A DNA stretch of 64,000 bases. Origin: Terriglobus roseus. GTDB lineage: Bacteria; Acidobacteriota; Terriglobia; Terriglobales; Acidobacteriaceae. Under the pieces are notes generated by a model, which saw only the letters and a list, made by a program, of their open reading frames with translations, did not search any database and had not been told where the DNA came from. The DNA lies in the NCBI RefSeq assembly GCF_900102185.1, contig NZ_LT629690.1:1736001-1800000 (forward strand), in the 5' to 3' direction. Of the stretch, positions 44,918 to 56,782 are shown piece after piece (positions within the stretch are counted from its first letter, which is position 1; each line of letters starts with the position of its first letter). The position numbers and the translations under genes are program-made.

Positions 44918-46000
44918 TTAGTGAATGGCGACTGCGCCACCGAGCCATGCTTCCAACGTGACGTGGAGCAGGTAATAGGTGATTGCTCCGACGAGAGCCG
45001 CGCCCGGGAAAGTCAGAATCCAGCCGTAGATAATGCGTTTGGCCCAGATCCAGCGGACAGCATGAAGACCACGTGTGGCACCGACGCCCGAGATCGCGCC
45101 GCCGATGGCGTGGGTGGTGGAGATGGGAACCTTCGCAATCGTGGCGAGACCGATGGTGATGGCAGCGGCCATTTCAGCGGAGAAACCACCCATGGGGCGC
45201 AGGTGCGGTGTGATGCGCGAACCCATCGTCTTAACGATCTTCCATCCACCGATCATGGTGCCGGCGGCGATGGCGGCGTGGCAGGACAGAATGATCCAGA
45301 TGGGAATTTCATGGTGGCGGCCCAGCAGGTTGGTGTGGCCTTGTGCGTACTGACCGTAGCCGGTGGCGACGAGTGTGGCCACAATGATGCCCATGGTCTT
45401 CTGCGCGTCGTTGGTGCCGTGACCGAGCGAGTATGCACCCGCGGAGATGAGTTGCAGGCGGCGGAACCAGCGCGCGGCATCCTCACGCGGTGCCTTATGG
45501 CTGCTCCACGCCACGATGTGCATGATGATGTAGCCGAGCACCATACCGACGAGCGGAGACAGAATGAGGAAGATCAGGATGGAACCCCATCCTGAACCCC
45601 ATCCCGTAAAGAGAATTGCGCGGTAGCTGCCGAACGATGCAATGGCCGCGCCTGCCAGTGCCGAGATGATGGCGTGCGAGGAGCTGGTGGGCAGAGCAAG
45701 ATACCAGGTCAGCAAATTCCAAAGAATGGCGCCGATAAGGCCAGCGAGGACCACGTAAATGGTCATAGCTTCCGGCCGAATAAGGCCACTGCTGATGGTG
45801 TGCGCTACGCCGGTGCCGAAGACAAACGCGGCCACAAAGTTAAAGATGGCGGCCCACAAAACAGCCTGCGGCGGTGTGAGCACGCGCGTGGTGACGATGG
45901 TGGCGATGGAGTTCGCGGCATCGTGCACGCCGTTGAGGAAGTCAAACCCCAGAGCGATGACGACCGTAATGATGACCAGGAGCAGAGGTGCTGCGTGCAT
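44918..46000 (-). CDS. PiT family inorganic phosphate transporter
   Basis: Low-affinity phosphate (metal-phosphate):cation symporter. Both internal repeats carry the PiT signature: GFDFLNGVHDAANSIATIV near residue 20 and GHGTNDAQKTMGI near residue 195. TM helices fit the family (about ten), and the LPTSSSHAI and PISTTHAIGGA blocks are present. 360 residues is normal for the shorter PiT forms. It follows the DUF47 gene by three bases, the usual pairing for these transporters. Confidence 0.95.
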   Translation of the reverse strand: MHAAPLLLVIITVVIALGFDFLNGVHDAANSIATIVTTRVLTPPQAVLWAAIFNFVAAFVFGTGVAHTISSGLIRPEAMTIYVVLAGLIGAILWNLLTWYLALPTSSSHAIISALAGAAIASFGSYRAILFTGWGSGWGSILIFLILSPLVGMVLGYIIMHIVAWSSHKAPREDAARWFRRLQLISAGAYSLGHGTNDAQKTMGIIVATLVATGYGQYAQGHTNLLGRHHEIPIWIILSCHAAIAAGTMIGGWKIVKTMGSRITPHLRPMGGFSAEMAAAITIGLATIAKVPISTTHAIGGAISGVGATRGLHAVRWIWAKRIIYGWILTFPGAALVGAITYYLLHVTLEAWLGGAVAIH

Positions 46001-46003
46001 GCG

Positions 46004-46627
46004 TCAGTCGTTCTTTAGAAGAATGCGCTCAATGGTGCGGCCAAGGTTGTCGAGGAGGTAGATCGCCTCAAGCATCAGGTCGTGCACTTCGCGCTTTTTC
46101 ATGACGGAGATGGGGTCCGGCTGGCCGCTGTACAGCTCCAGAAGAAACTTGTCGCGGCTCTGACGGGCGGCCTCTTCCTGGCGACCGATTTCGTCAAGAT
46201 TGCCGCGCAGCTCGCTGAGCTTTGCCTTCTTGCGCAGGCGATTCAGCGTGGCTGAAATCTCCGATGCCATGGTGTCAATGGCTGTGGTGTGCGTGCGCAG
46301 CGAGGGGTGCATCTCCTCAAGCCGGTACAGTTCCATGCGACGGCCAGCCGTGGCGATGACGGCGATGGCTTCGTAAATGCGGCTGGTGAGTTCGAGGATG
46401 TCTTCGCGATCGAACGGGGTGATGAAGGCGGTATCGAGCCGGAGAAGCGTTTCGCGCATGACGCGGTGTGCTTCATGTCGGCTCTGCTCCATTTTGGCGA
46501 CGTGACCGTTCGTGCCGGGCCAGAGATTCATGCTTCCAGCGAGTTGGTCAGAGACCACCACCAGGCATTTGCCAAGCTGTTCAAAGTGGTCAAAAAAACT
46601 TCTGTCCTGTGGCATCACGCTGAACAT
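46004..46627 (-). CDS. DUF47/PhoU-like accessory protein of the PiT transporter
   Basis: Helical PhoU-like protein of the DUF47 family, a regulatory partner of PiT transporters. It opens with DRSFFDHFEQLGKCL and has two long three-helix halves (about 5-105, 110-205) with the ERKGD-like acidic segment DREDILELTSRIYEAI. I choose ATG 46627 (207 residues): AGGAGGAG lies 14 bases upstream and the family begins here; the open frame upstream is not similar to anything. Co-transcribed with the transporter gene. Confidence 0.9.
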   Translation of the reverse strand: MFSVMPQDRSFFDHFEQLGKCLVVVSDQLAGSMNLWPGTNGHVAKMEQSRHEAHRVMRETLLRLDTAFITPFDREDILELTSRIYEAIAVIATAGRRMELYRLEEMHPSLRTHTTAIDTMASEISATLNRLRKKAKLSELRGNLDEIGRQEEAARQSRDKFLLELYSGQPDPISVMKKREVHDLMLEAIYLLDNLGRTIERILLKND

Positions 46628-46745
46628 GCTTGCGTTCTTCTCCTCCTGCGTTGCGTTTCTGAGCGCAGGCACCCGGGCAAGAATAGCGCACCGGGAGGGG
46701 TAAATCGTAGTGTTGTGTTGGTTTTTTGCAGAACTGTAATAAATG

Positions 46746-48743
46746 TCAGTCGCCGGGCTGGAGCCGCAGTGCATCGGCAGCCAATGGGACCGCGGTGGTT
46801 TCCTGATCTTTGTACTGGAGTTGGTATAAACGCCAATACAAGCCACGGTGAGCCAGGAGCTCGTTGTGGGTACCGCTTTCGCGCAGCTTGCCTTTGTGCA
46901 TGACCAGAATTTTGTCAGCACGCTGGATGGTCGATAACCGGTGCGCGATGACGAAGGAGGTCCGGCCAACGATCATCTTTTCCAGCGCGGAACGGACACG
47001 GAGTTCGGTGTCGGTATCGACGGAGGAGGTGGCTTCGTCGAGGATCAGAATCTCAGGTCGATGCGCGAGGGCGCGTGCGAAACTGATGAGCTGCTTCTGG
47101 CCGGTGGACAGGGTGGCGCCGCGCTCCTGCATGGGCTCGTTGAAGCCCTGGGGCAGGGTGCGGATGTAGTCGCCGATATTGACCTCGTCGGCGGCGCGCT
47201 CCACTTCGGCGTCGGTGATCCATTCGGAGCCGAGGCGGATGTTGGACTTGACTGTGCCGGTGAAAAGGAAAGCGTCTTGTAAGACGACGCCGAAACGACG
47301 GCGCAGGGCATCCAGCGGCATCTGGCGGACGTCCATACCGTCGACAAGCACGCTGCCGGACTGGACATCGTAAAAACGCATCATCAGAGCAGTGATGGTG
47401 GTCTTGCCCGCGCCGGTATGTCCGACGACTGCCGCAGTTTCACCCTTGGCGACGTTGAACGAGACGCCGCGGAGAATCCATTCGATGTCAGGAATGTTGG
47501 CCAGATCTTCGTCCGTTTGCGCGAGGGTGAGGGCGGACTTCTGATCGTCAGTCAACGTCTGGTAAGTGAACCAGACATTCCGGAACTCGATGGAGCAGGG
47601 TTCGCCGTGAGGCGGCTCGACGGCGGTGGCAGGGGAGACGATCTCCGGCTCAGTATCAAGCAGCTTGAAGACGCGCTCGCTGGCGGCCATGGCGGCCTGC
47701 AGAATGTTGTACTTTTCGCTGAGATCCTGGATGGGACGGAAGAATCGCTGCGCGTATTGCATGAACGCCAGCAGTACACCCACCGTGACGGCGCGGCCAA
47801 AGAACGATGCGCCGTGCAGAACGCCGAAGCCGCCCTTCCACAGCACCATGGCAATGGCGATGGTGCTCAGCAGTTCTACGGCGGGGTAGTACAGCGAATA
47901 CGCCTGCACCTGGTCCACGTAGGCGTCGCGATGTTCCGCGTTAATGAGGGTGAAGTCATCGTAAGCACGCTGTTCGCGATTGAAGAGCTGCACCACGCTC
48001 ATGCCGCTGACGTGTTCCTGTGTGTAGGCATTGATCTTGGCAATGGCTGTGCGGATGCGGCGATAACTGCTGCGCACAGCGATGCGGAAGAGGCGCGTGG
48101 CATAGCCGATGAGCGGCAACACCGAAAGCGTGAGCAATGCCAGCGGCCAGCTGAGCCACAGCATGATGCCAACGATGAAGATCAACACGAATACGTCTTC
48201 AAAGATGGCGAGCACGCCGCTCGTGAACATTTCGTTCAACGCGTCGATATCGCTGGTGACGCGGGTGACGAGTCGGCCTACGGGGTTGCGGTCGTAAAAG
48301 CCGACGTGCATGCGCTGCAGATGGCGGAAGATCTGCGAACGCATGTCAAACATGATGCGCTGGCCAGTCCATTGCATCAGGTAGGTCTGCATGAATTCCA
48401 GCGCGTAGCTGAGCAGCAGGGCGCAGAGATAAAGCGCAGCGCATTCGGTGATGCCGACAATGGGTTGCGGGCTGAGATGCCGTGCGAACCAGCCGGGGAC
48501 AAACGTGGTGTTATGGCCGGTCATGTAGCGGTCGGTGGCCACCAGGACAAGGTATGGGCCTACGACGTCCGCGCTTGCTTTGAGCAGGATGGAAGCAAAG
48601 CTGAGGCCCGCATGGCCCGCATATGGGCGCATGTAGGTGAGCAGACGCTTCATCAGGCGGCTGTCATACGCCTTTCCAAGCACCTCTTCGTCGTGCGCGG
48701 ACTTTGCGGTGGGTTTCGGCTTCTCTTTGCTTTTCTTGGCCAT
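46746..48743 (-). CDS. ABC exporter, fused TM and ATPase domains (multidrug/lipid type)
   Basis: Half-size ABC exporter (665 residues from ATG 48743). Basic N-terminus (MAKKSKEKPK), six TM helices (about 35-330), and an ATPase domain with Walker A GHTGAGKTT, Q-loop GVVLQDAF, Walker B EILILDEATS and H-loop AHRLS. Two oddities: the signature is LSTGQ rather than LSGGQ, and about 25 acidic residues (TDDQKSALTLAQTDEDLAN) are inserted before the first ATPase strand. Changes of this kind occur in some YheH/LmrD-like exporters. It may form a heterodimer, but no partner gene is adjacent. Confidence 0.9.
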   Translation of the reverse strand: MAKKSKEKPKPTAKSAHDEEVLGKAYDSRLMKRLLTYMRPYAGHAGLSFASILLKASADVVGPYLVLVATDRYMTGHNTTFVPGWFARHLSPQPIVGITECAALYLCALLLSYALEFMQTYLMQWTGQRIMFDMRSQIFRHLQRMHVGFYDRNPVGRLVTRVTSDIDALNEMFTSGVLAIFEDVFVLIFIVGIMLWLSWPLALLTLSVLPLIGYATRLFRIAVRSSYRRIRTAIAKINAYTQEHVSGMSVVQLFNREQRAYDDFTLINAEHRDAYVDQVQAYSLYYPAVELLSTIAIAMVLWKGGFGVLHGASFFGRAVTVGVLLAFMQYAQRFFRPIQDLSEKYNILQAAMAASERVFKLLDTEPEIVSPATAVEPPHGEPCSIEFRNVWFTYQTLTDDQKSALTLAQTDEDLANIPDIEWILRGVSFNVAKGETAAVVGHTGAGKTTITALMMRFYDVQSGSVLVDGMDVRQMPLDALRRRFGVVLQDAFLFTGTVKSNIRLGSEWITDAEVERAADEVNIGDYIRTLPQGFNEPMQERGATLSTGQKQLISFARALAHRPEILILDEATSSVDTDTELRVRSALEKMIVGRTSFVIAHRLSTIQRADKILVMHKGKLRESGTHNELLAHRGLYWRLYQLQYKDQETTAVPLAADALRLQPGD

Positions 48744-48822
48744 GCCTTGTCTGATTGTAGATGTCTTTGTGGCATGCTTCGGCTCACGATTTTTACAGCG
48801 CATACATGGGAAAATAGAAACA

Positions 48823-50025
48823 ATGCACCCCCACGACGCCACGCTCGGCCTGTATATGTCTGTGCCGTTCTGTCGGCAGAAGTGTACTTTCTGCAACTTC
48901 GCGTCCGATGCGTTTCCCCCGGCGCGGATGACGGCGTATGTCGACAGGCTAGTAGCGGAAGTTGAAGCGTCGCGTGAGTTTGCCGCGCAACATCAATTAA
49001 TCGTGCCGCAACGGGTCGATTCCGTGTTTCTGGGAGGCGGAACGCCGTCATTGCTGGAACCAGAACAGATGGCGCGTGTTTTTGCGGTGCTGCGTGCGAC
49101 TTACCCCTTGGAGCAGGATGCGGAAATCACAGTGGAAGCGGCTCCGGGGCAGATTTCGGATGATTTACTCGACGTGTTGCTCCGCAGCGGCGTGAACCGC
49201 ATTTCACTTGGCGTGCAGAGTTTTGTCGATGCCGAATCGCGTGCCGTGGGCCGAGTGCACACGGGCGATGCTTGTCTCGCGGAGTTGAATCGTCTGCGTG
49301 CTGCCGGGATTAGCAACCTGAACGTCGATTTGATTGCGGGATTGCCGCATCAGACGGCTGCGTCGTGGTCACATTCCCTGCAGACTGCGATGGATGCGGG
49401 CGTGGAACATGTGTCGGTGTACATGCTTGAAGTGGACGAAGATTCGCGATTAGGGCGTGAACTGATTGGCCCTGGTGTTCGTTATGGGGCGCACGCCGCG
49501 CCGACGGATTCACTTGTAGCCGATCTGTATACCCAAGCGTGCGAGAAGTTCGATACTGCAGGGCTTGCACAGTATGAGATTTCGAACTTCGCGCGTGCGG
49601 GCTATGCGTCGCGGCACAACCTGAAGTACTGGAAGCGCGATGCGTATTTTGGTTTTGGGCTGGATGCGCATTCCATGCTGCGCGCGCAAAACGATAGCCG
49701 CGCGTCGCGCTTTGCGAATGGCGATGAACTTGATCCTTACATCGCAGGCAGCGAAGCCGTCGAAGTGGAACACATCAACATGCTGGGCGAGTGGGAAGAG
49801 AGTATCTTCCTGGGACTGCGGTTGATTGATGGCGTTTCGATTGCGGAGTTGCAACAGGCGTTTCCTGCATCGTGGGTGAATGCATTTGCTGAGCGAGTGC
49901 AGAGCTTGCAACGCGATGGGTTGATGCGGTTGGAAGATGGTCGCGCCATGCTGACGCAGCACGGACGTATCGTGTCATCGAGCATCTTTGGTGAATTGCT
50001 GGCCGATGAGCCAGCGGTGGCATGA
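48823..50025 (+). CDS. hemW: Haem chaperone HemW (radical SAM, HemN-like)
   Basis: Radical SAM protein with CxxxCxxC at Cys17, Cys21 and Cys24 ([12 protein letters not shown]), [18 protein letters not shown] and [12 protein letters not shown]. HemW is now known to bind and deliver haem; it is often mislabelled coproporphyrinogen oxidase. The 400 residues from ATG 48823 match HemW (about 380-400) and are shorter than HemN (about 457). The C-terminal HemW domain (about 310-400) is intact. The gene is divergent from the ABC exporter. Confidence 0.93.
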   Translation: MHPHDATLGLYMSVPFCRQKCTFCNFASDAFPPARMTAYVDRLVAEVEASREFAAQHQLIVPQRVDSVFLGGGTPSLLEPEQMARVFAVLRATYPLEQDAEITVEAAPGQISDDLLDVLLRSGVNRISLGVQSFVDAESRAVGRVHTGDACLAELNRLRAAGISNLNVDLIAGLPHQTAASWSHSLQTAMDAGVEHVSVYMLEVDEDSRLGRELIGPGVRYGAHAAPTDSLVADLYTQACEKFDTAGLAQYEISNFARAGYASRHNLKYWKRDAYFGFGLDAHSMLRAQNDSRASRFANGDELDPYIAGSEAVEVEHINMLGEWEESIFLGLRLIDGVSIAELQQAFPASWVNAFAERVQSLQRDGLMRLEDGRAMLTQHGRIVSSSIFGELLADEPAVA

Positions 50026-50054
50026 GTGCTCCCAAAGGATTAGGAGAAGTGACG

Positions 50055-51101
50055 ATGGAAGTGATTGATCTGCGCAGCGACACCGTAACCAAGCCCACGC
50101 CGGAGATGCGTGAGGCCATGTCCACCGCCGAGGTGGGCGATGACGTGTACAGCGAAGACCCGACGGTGAATCGCCTGGAAGAGCGCGCTGCGGAGGTCTT
50201 CGGCATGGAGGCGGCGATCTTTGTTCCCACAGGATCCATGGGGAACCAGATTGCATTGCGCCTGCATACAGAACCGGGTAGGGAAGTTGTCTGCGAATCG
50301 CGTGCGCATGTGCTGGATTGGGAGATGGGCATGGCCGCGATGTTTAGCGGATGCCAGCTTCGCACGGTGCAAGGGGAGCGCGGCATTCTTCGCTGGAAAG
50401 ACATTGAGCCTGCGCTTGCCACAACGGGTTTGTATTACAAGGCTCAGACTGGGCTGATTTGGGTGGAGAACACACACAACATGGCTGGCGGATCAGTTAC
50501 GCCGCTGGCAGTGATGCGCGAGCTTCGCGATGGTGCGCATGGTCGCGGATTGCCAATTCATCTGGATGGTGCGCGCGTTTTCAATGCCTCCACCGCGTTG
50601 AAAACGGATGTCGCCACACTGACTGCAGGCTATGACTCCGTGAACTTCTGCCTGTCGAAGGGACTATGCGCGCCCGTTGGATCACTGCTTGTCAGTTCCC
50701 GCAAGAACATCGACAAAGCACGGCGTATTCGCAAGGCGCTGGGCGGCGGTATGCGTCAGGCAGGCGTGCTGGCAGCGGCTGGATTAATTGCACTGGATGT
50801 GATGTCGAAGCGGCTGGATGACGATCATGCCAATGCGAAGCTGCTGGCGCAGAAGATTGCGGATGTGGACGGTATCTCCGTTGATCCTGCGGAAGTGGAG
50901 ACAAACATCGTTATCTTCCGCACGGAATTTGATGCGCCCGCCTATGTGGCTTCGCTGAAGGAGCGTGGCGTGTTGGCCAGCGCTATCAATGCAAATACGG
51001 TTCGTTTTGTTACCCATCATGATGTAAGCCAAGAACAATGCGCGTGTGCCGGTGAGATTGCTGTTGATGTTGCTGCGGAGATGCTTTTAGAAACCGCATA
51101 A
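50055..51101 (+). CDS. ltaE: Low-specificity L-threonine aldolase
   Basis: PLP enzyme that cleaves L-threonine and L-allo-threonine to glycine and acetaldehyde. Starts with [12 protein letters not shown], typical of the family. The PLP lysine is in [11 protein letters not shown]; the HLDGAR block holds the aspartate that holds the pyridine ring. Start ATG 50055 has AGGAG eight bases upstream; an in-frame ATG at 50022 that overlaps the hemW stop is possible. 348 residues. Likely in one transcript with hemW. Confidence 0.94.
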   Translation: MEVIDLRSDTVTKPTPEMREAMSTAEVGDDVYSEDPTVNRLEERAAEVFGMEAAIFVPTGSMGNQIALRLHTEPGREVVCESRAHVLDWEMGMAAMFSGCQLRTVQGERGILRWKDIEPALATTGLYYKAQTGLIWVENTHNMAGGSVTPLAVMRELRDGAHGRGLPIHLDGARVFNASTALKTDVATLTAGYDSVNFCLSKGLCAPVGSLLVSSRKNIDKARRIRKALGGGMRQAGVLAAAGLIALDVMSKRLDDDHANAKLLAQKIADVDGISVDPAEVETNIVIFRTEFDAPAYVASLKERGVLASAINANTVRFVTHHDVSQEQCACAGEIAVDVAAEMLLETA

Positions 51102-51149
51102 AACAAGGCATTTACGCTGTACACTGGCAATACACGTTTTGAGTGCAAT

Positions 51150-51418
51150 TCTGAAGAGGATTGCTTTGTTCAACACAAGCGCAGCGGAATGCATTGGGAA
51201 GCGCGGTGAGAATCCGCCACTGCCCCGCAACTGTAAGCGCGCATCTTCGACCATGTTTCGAAGACACATTCTTTTCGTGACACAGCTATCACTGCGTAAG
51301 TGGGAAGACAGCATGTGCAGGATACGAAGACTTTGTGCGATGCGCGTAAGTCAGGAGACCGATTCCGCTGCTGGTTGTAAGCCATGCTCCCGCGGGGGAA
51401 GCAGAGGAGAATTCTGAT
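51150..51418 (+). promoter_or_regulatory. Cobalamin (B12) riboswitch with Shine-Dalgarno-masking platform
   Basis: The aptamer is clear. After an upstream GGAAT at 51186 come the GGTGAGAATCC block, CACTGCCCCGCAACTGTAA, CACTGCG, GTGGGAAGAC and finally the B12 box AAGTCAGGAGACC (51348-51360). Downstream, CTGCT (51368-51372) can pair with AGCAG (51400-51404), and TCC (51364-51366) with GGA (51406-51408), which covers the Shine-Dalgarno AGGAG (51405-51409). B12 binding should thus repress translation of the TonB receptor. TACACT at 51120-51125 may be the -10. The exact 5' end of the aptamer is approximate. Confidence 0.92.
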
Positions 51419-53863
51419 ATGTATCGCATCGCTCAAAAGCGACGCGCAGCAGCGCAGTTATGTGCAGTTGCCGTGTGCGCTCTCACCGCATCGGTTGCCC
51501 ACGCAGTTGTAGTCCGCGGCATGGTCCGCGATCCGCTGGGGCGTCCTGTCTCCACCGCGCATGTCCGCCTGGTCAAGGGAACGCAGGTCGTGGCCTCCAC
51601 GGTCACATTGCCAGATGGTTCCTTTGAAATTCGTTCAACGGAAGATGGTCGTTTTCTGCTGATTGCGGATGCGCCCACGTTTTCTCCGCAGGTGAGTGAT
51701 TCATTTTACGGACGCCCGCTAGATGTGGTGCAGAAGACTCTGCAACTCACGATCAGCCCCATCAAACAGGACATCACCGTCACAGCGACAGGCGAACCCA
51801 CTCCTGTACAGCAGACCAGCGCAAGCGTGTCATTGATCGATCAGCAGGCTCTGAGTACTCGTGCCGATGTTGTGAGTGAACTTCGCCTGCAACCCGGTGT
51901 TGCGATGGTGCAGACCGGCCAGTACGGCGGTGTGACATCGATGTTTGTACGTGGTGCAAACTCTGACGCAAACAAGATCCTGATTGACGACGTGCCAGCA
52001 AACGATGTGGGTGGAGTATTCGATTACGGCACCGTATCTTCGACCGCAGTCGCTTCAATCGAGACGCATCGTGGCCCCGACAGCATCCTGTATGGAACGG
52101 ACGCGCGTGCTGGTGTGGTGCGTTTTGAAACGCCGCATGGAACCACGCTGAAGCCCGTGCTGACGTACTCCGGTGATGCAGGCAATCTGCACACGTGGCG
52201 CAATGAAGGCACGCTGTCCGGTACTTATGGCAAGGCCGATTACTTCGGTGCTTTCTCGCGCTTTGATAGTTCCAATGCGCTGCCGAATGACCGTTATCAC
52301 GTGGCAACTTCCGCGGCGAACCTGGGCTACAGCTTTACCGCAAAAACAAGCATTCGCGGAACCGTTCGCAATGCTGTCAGCGCTACTGGAATTCCCGGTG
52401 CATGGGACTTCCAGGGGCTTGCGCAGAACGGCAAACAGGGCGATCAGGACACCTACATGAGTGGCGTGTTGGACGACACACGCGGCAATGGTTGGCACAA
52501 CACCTTCCGCTACATTGGCGCGCGCAAGCGTGAGCAGTCTCGTTACTTCGCCGCTGTGGGAACGCCGGATGGCTATGGCGAATACTTTGGCAACACCGTA
52601 ACGATCCGTGGCGCCAACGGAACAAAGGCTACTGGCCAGGTCATCGTTGGATACGATCCGTTTCCCACTTACTACGAGATGGTGAACAACCGCGACGGTC
52701 TTGACTATCACACCAGCTACAGCTTCAATCGTCACCTATCTTTGGTGGGAGGTTTCCGCTTCCAGGATGAGCGTGGAGCATATCGCTATCCGTTGTATGG
52801 CGAAAACGACCAGGTGGGGCGCAGCAATTACGATTACACCCTCGCGTTCAATGGTGAAGCGTGGCATCGGATCTTCTATACCGTGGGCGGAGCGATCCAA
52901 CGCAACTCACTGTATGGAACGGAAGGACAGCCGCAGATTGGGCTTTCGTACTACCTGTTTCGCCCGGCACGCGGATGGTTCCATGGAACACATCTACGCG
53001 TCCAGTTTGCGAAAGGTGTGCAGGAACCAAGCTTGAGTGCGCAGCTTTCTTCGCTGTTCCAGAAGCTGATTGGAATTGGAGATACCGCAGATATTGCGAA
53101 CTTCCATGTAAGTCCGATTGGTGCGCAGCGCAGCCGCGTCTATGAAGGTGGACTCGATCAGAATATCTACTCTGACAGTGCCATTCTGCATTTGACTTAC
53201 TTCCACTCGACCTATGGACGGGGGACTGAGGGCGTTCCTGTAACGCTCTACAACGCTTATTTCCATCAGAACCTACCCGTGGCGTTGGGAAGCTTCTATC
53301 TGAATTCCCTTGATACGCGGTCTACAGGCGTGGAGGCATCGCTCGAATACCAGGTGCTGCATCACCTGTTCCTGCGTGCCGGATATACGTACCAGGATTC
53401 ACTGGTGAAGCAATCGTTCTCCAGCGATGCACTGGCGGCGTTAGGTGGTTCAACGACGATCAACCCGAACTATCCAGGTATTCCCATCGGGCAGTATTCG
53501 CCGCTGGTGGGGCAGCGTCCCTTCCGTCGTCCGCCGCAGACGGGATTCTTCATGGCCCAATACACCACGACGAAGTGGTCTGCAGCAGTGAAGGCCGCTG
53601 TCGCTTCACGAGCAGATGATTCCACGTTTATCGACGCTTATTCCAACTCGTCGTTCGATAACTCCATGCTGCTGCCCAACCGTAATCTCGATCCCGGATT
53701 TACCAAGCTGGATGCGAACTTCACGTATCAGGTGCGTCCGTCCGTTGCGTTGTTTTCGCAGTTAGACAACCTGCTGAACAACCAGCACATGGGTCCGATT
53801 GGTTATCCATCGTTGCCGTTTACCTTCCGTGTCGGTTTGAAGGTGCGTATCCCGCACGAGTAA
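51419..53863 (+). CDS. btuB: TonB-dependent receptor, probable cobalamin transporter
   Basis: Outer membrane receptor of 814 residues. A signal peptide to SVAHA; then a carboxypeptidase-regulatory-like domain (about 30-115: VRGMVRDPLGRPVSTAHVRLVKGTQ), a plug domain (about 120-230: SVSLIDQQ, LRLQPGVAMVQTGQYGGVTSMFVRGANS, LIDDVPANDVGG) and a 22-strand barrel ending in an aromatic-free tail. Its mRNA carries a cobalamin riboswitch, so the cargo is probably B12 or a related corrinoid; the name BtuB rests on this context. The N-terminal regulatory domain, rare in classical BtuB, is typical of acidobacterial and Bacteroidetes receptors. Confidence 0.85.
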   Translation: MYRIAQKRRAAAQLCAVAVCALTASVAHAVVVRGMVRDPLGRPVSTAHVRLVKGTQVVASTVTLPDGSFEIRSTEDGRFLLIADAPTFSPQVSDSFYGRPLDVVQKTLQLTISPIKQDITVTATGEPTPVQQTSASVSLIDQQALSTRADVVSELRLQPGVAMVQTGQYGGVTSMFVRGANSDANKILIDDVPANDVGGVFDYGTVSSTAVASIETHRGPDSILYGTDARAGVVRFETPHGTTLKPVLTYSGDAGNLHTWRNEGTLSGTYGKADYFGAFSRFDSSNALPNDRYHVATSAANLGYSFTAKTSIRGTVRNAVSATGIPGAWDFQGLAQNGKQGDQDTYMSGVLDDTRGNGWHNTFRYIGARKREQSRYFAAVGTPDGYGEYFGNTVTIRGANGTKATGQVIVGYDPFPTYYEMVNNRDGLDYHTSYSFNRHLSLVGGFRFQDERGAYRYPLYGENDQVGRSNYDYTLAFNGEAWHRIFYTVGGAIQRNSLYGTEGQPQIGLSYYLFRPARGWFHGTHLRVQFAKGVQEPSLSAQLSSLFQKLIGIGDTADIANFHVSPIGAQRSRVYEGGLDQNIYSDSAILHLTYFHSTYGRGTEGVPVTLYNAYFHQNLPVALGSFYLNSLDTRSTGVEASLEYQVLHHLFLRAGYTYQDSLVKQSFSSDALAALGGSTTINPNYPGIPIGQYSPLVGQRPFRRPPQTGFFMAQYTTTKWSAAVKAAVASRADDSTFIDAYSNSSFDNSMLLPNRNLDPGFTKLDANFTYQVRPSVALFSQLDNLLNNQHMGPIGYPSLPFTFRVGLKVRIPHE

Positions 53864-53904
53864 TCAATCGCGTTATGTGTTGAACATGCGCCATTACTGA
53901 AGCA

Positions 53905-53942
53905 AAAGGCCCACGCTGAGCGTCTCATCAGCGTGGGCCTTT
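53905..53942 (+). terminator. Terminator after the TonB receptor gene
   Basis: A perfect 15-bp stem (53905-53919 with 53928-53942) with an 8-base loop and a terminal TTT. Confidence 0.85.
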
Positions 53943-53965
53943 ATGATTTGGGCCGGAGGAATTTC

Positions 53966-54907
53966 ATGTTGGCACGTCTTCGTTTTGCAAGTACTGCTTT
54001 GGCGCTGGTTTTTGCTGCGCTACCTTCTCATGCACAGGAGGGTCCGTACAACGTTCGCGTGGTGTTGCGCGCCGAAACAAAAGGGCAGCCCTCGATTCTG
54101 CAACCGGCCGATCTCCGCGTTCAGTTCGCCGGCAAGAAGATACCCGTGCAGCGGCTGGAACCATTGATCTCCAACCACAGCGCAAAACCTGTGCAGGTAG
54201 CCATCCTGATCGACGACGGTCTGCGCGGAAGCTTTGGCAACCAGATAGGTGAGATCCGCCAGTTTGCGGCCGATCTTGCGGCGGAGCATGTCGCCGTGGG
54301 CGTTGCTTATATGCAGAATGGCCGCGCTGTATTTGGCAACGGAGGTTTTACCTCTGACCCTGAAGTGGTCGAGAAGCAGTTGCGTTTATCCATGGGTGGT
54401 GCGGGCATCAGTGCCAGCCCATATTTCTGCCTGCAGGATCTGATCAAGAATTGGCCGGGAGATAAGACAGGACCGCGTGCGGTGTTAATGATCACGAACG
54501 GTATTGATCTGTACAACGGTGCTCCCACTCCGAACAACCAATATAGCCCATACGTGCAGGCGGCAATTGTGGATGCGCAGCGCGCAGGCGTGCCGGTGTA
54601 TTCCATCTACTACGGTCGCTTTGACAATCATCCCGGCTTCGCCAGCTTCAGTGGACAAAGCTACCTGGGCGATCTGGCCGATAGCACCGGTGCAAACACC
54701 TTCAATCAGGGAAGCCTGAATCCGCCGAGCATCAGCCCGTACCTCAAGCAGTTTGAAAAGAACCTGAATGAGAGCTGGCTGCTATCGTTCCAGACGGGAA
54801 CACGCAAGTTGGAACAACTCAAAGTCGATGGAGCGAAGGGAACCAAGCTGTACGTGCAACGCCTCGCGCAGGGGACGGAAGCAACAGCGGGTGCTGTGCT
54901 TCGCTAG
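53966..54907 (+). CDS. VWFA-related secreted protein
   Basis: Secreted protein with a signal peptide to PSHAQ. The fold resembles a von Willebrand factor A domain (about 70-250: VQVAILIDDGLRGSFGNQIGEIRQFAADLA, AVLMITNGIDLYNG, VPVYSIYYG), but the metal-site DxSxS is degenerate (DDGLRGS). Acidobacteria encode many VWFA-related proteins of this sort. ATG 53966 is set by GGAGG six bases upstream. The gene starts only 24 bases after the receptor terminator. The function is not known; protein-protein binding is plausible. Confidence 0.82.
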   Translation: MLARLRFASTALALVFAALPSHAQEGPYNVRVVLRAETKGQPSILQPADLRVQFAGKKIPVQRLEPLISNHSAKPVQVAILIDDGLRGSFGNQIGEIRQFAADLAAEHVAVGVAYMQNGRAVFGNGGFTSDPEVVEKQLRLSMGGAGISASPYFCLQDLIKNWPGDKTGPRAVLMITNGIDLYNGAPTPNNQYSPYVQAAIVDAQRAGVPVYSIYYGRFDNHPGFASFSGQSYLGDLADSTGANTFNQGSLNPPSISPYLKQFEKNLNESWLLSFQTGTRKLEQLKVDGAKGTKLYVQRLAQGTEATAGAVLR

Positions 54908-54931
54908 AAGCTTTGTATGAAGTAAGCAATA

Positions 54932-54959
54932 AGAAAGCCCCGGATTGCTCCGGGGCTTT
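54932..54959. terminator. Bidirectional terminator with TTGC loop
   Basis: AAAGCCCCGGA (54933-54943) pairs perfectly with 54948-54958 across TTGC; TTTTC follows. It separates the VWFA gene from groEL, which converges on it. Confidence 0.9.
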
Positions 54960-54980
54960 TCTATTGGTCGTGCTTGAGGT

Positions 54981-56690
<1,710 letters not shown>

Positions 56691-56782
56691 TCAAAATCTG
56701 TCACTGCCGTTTGAGCAGAAGGGAAGCTGAAGTATTCATTCCAGTCAACGAAGGCGCAAAGCGCATCCGCAGCATGCAATGA

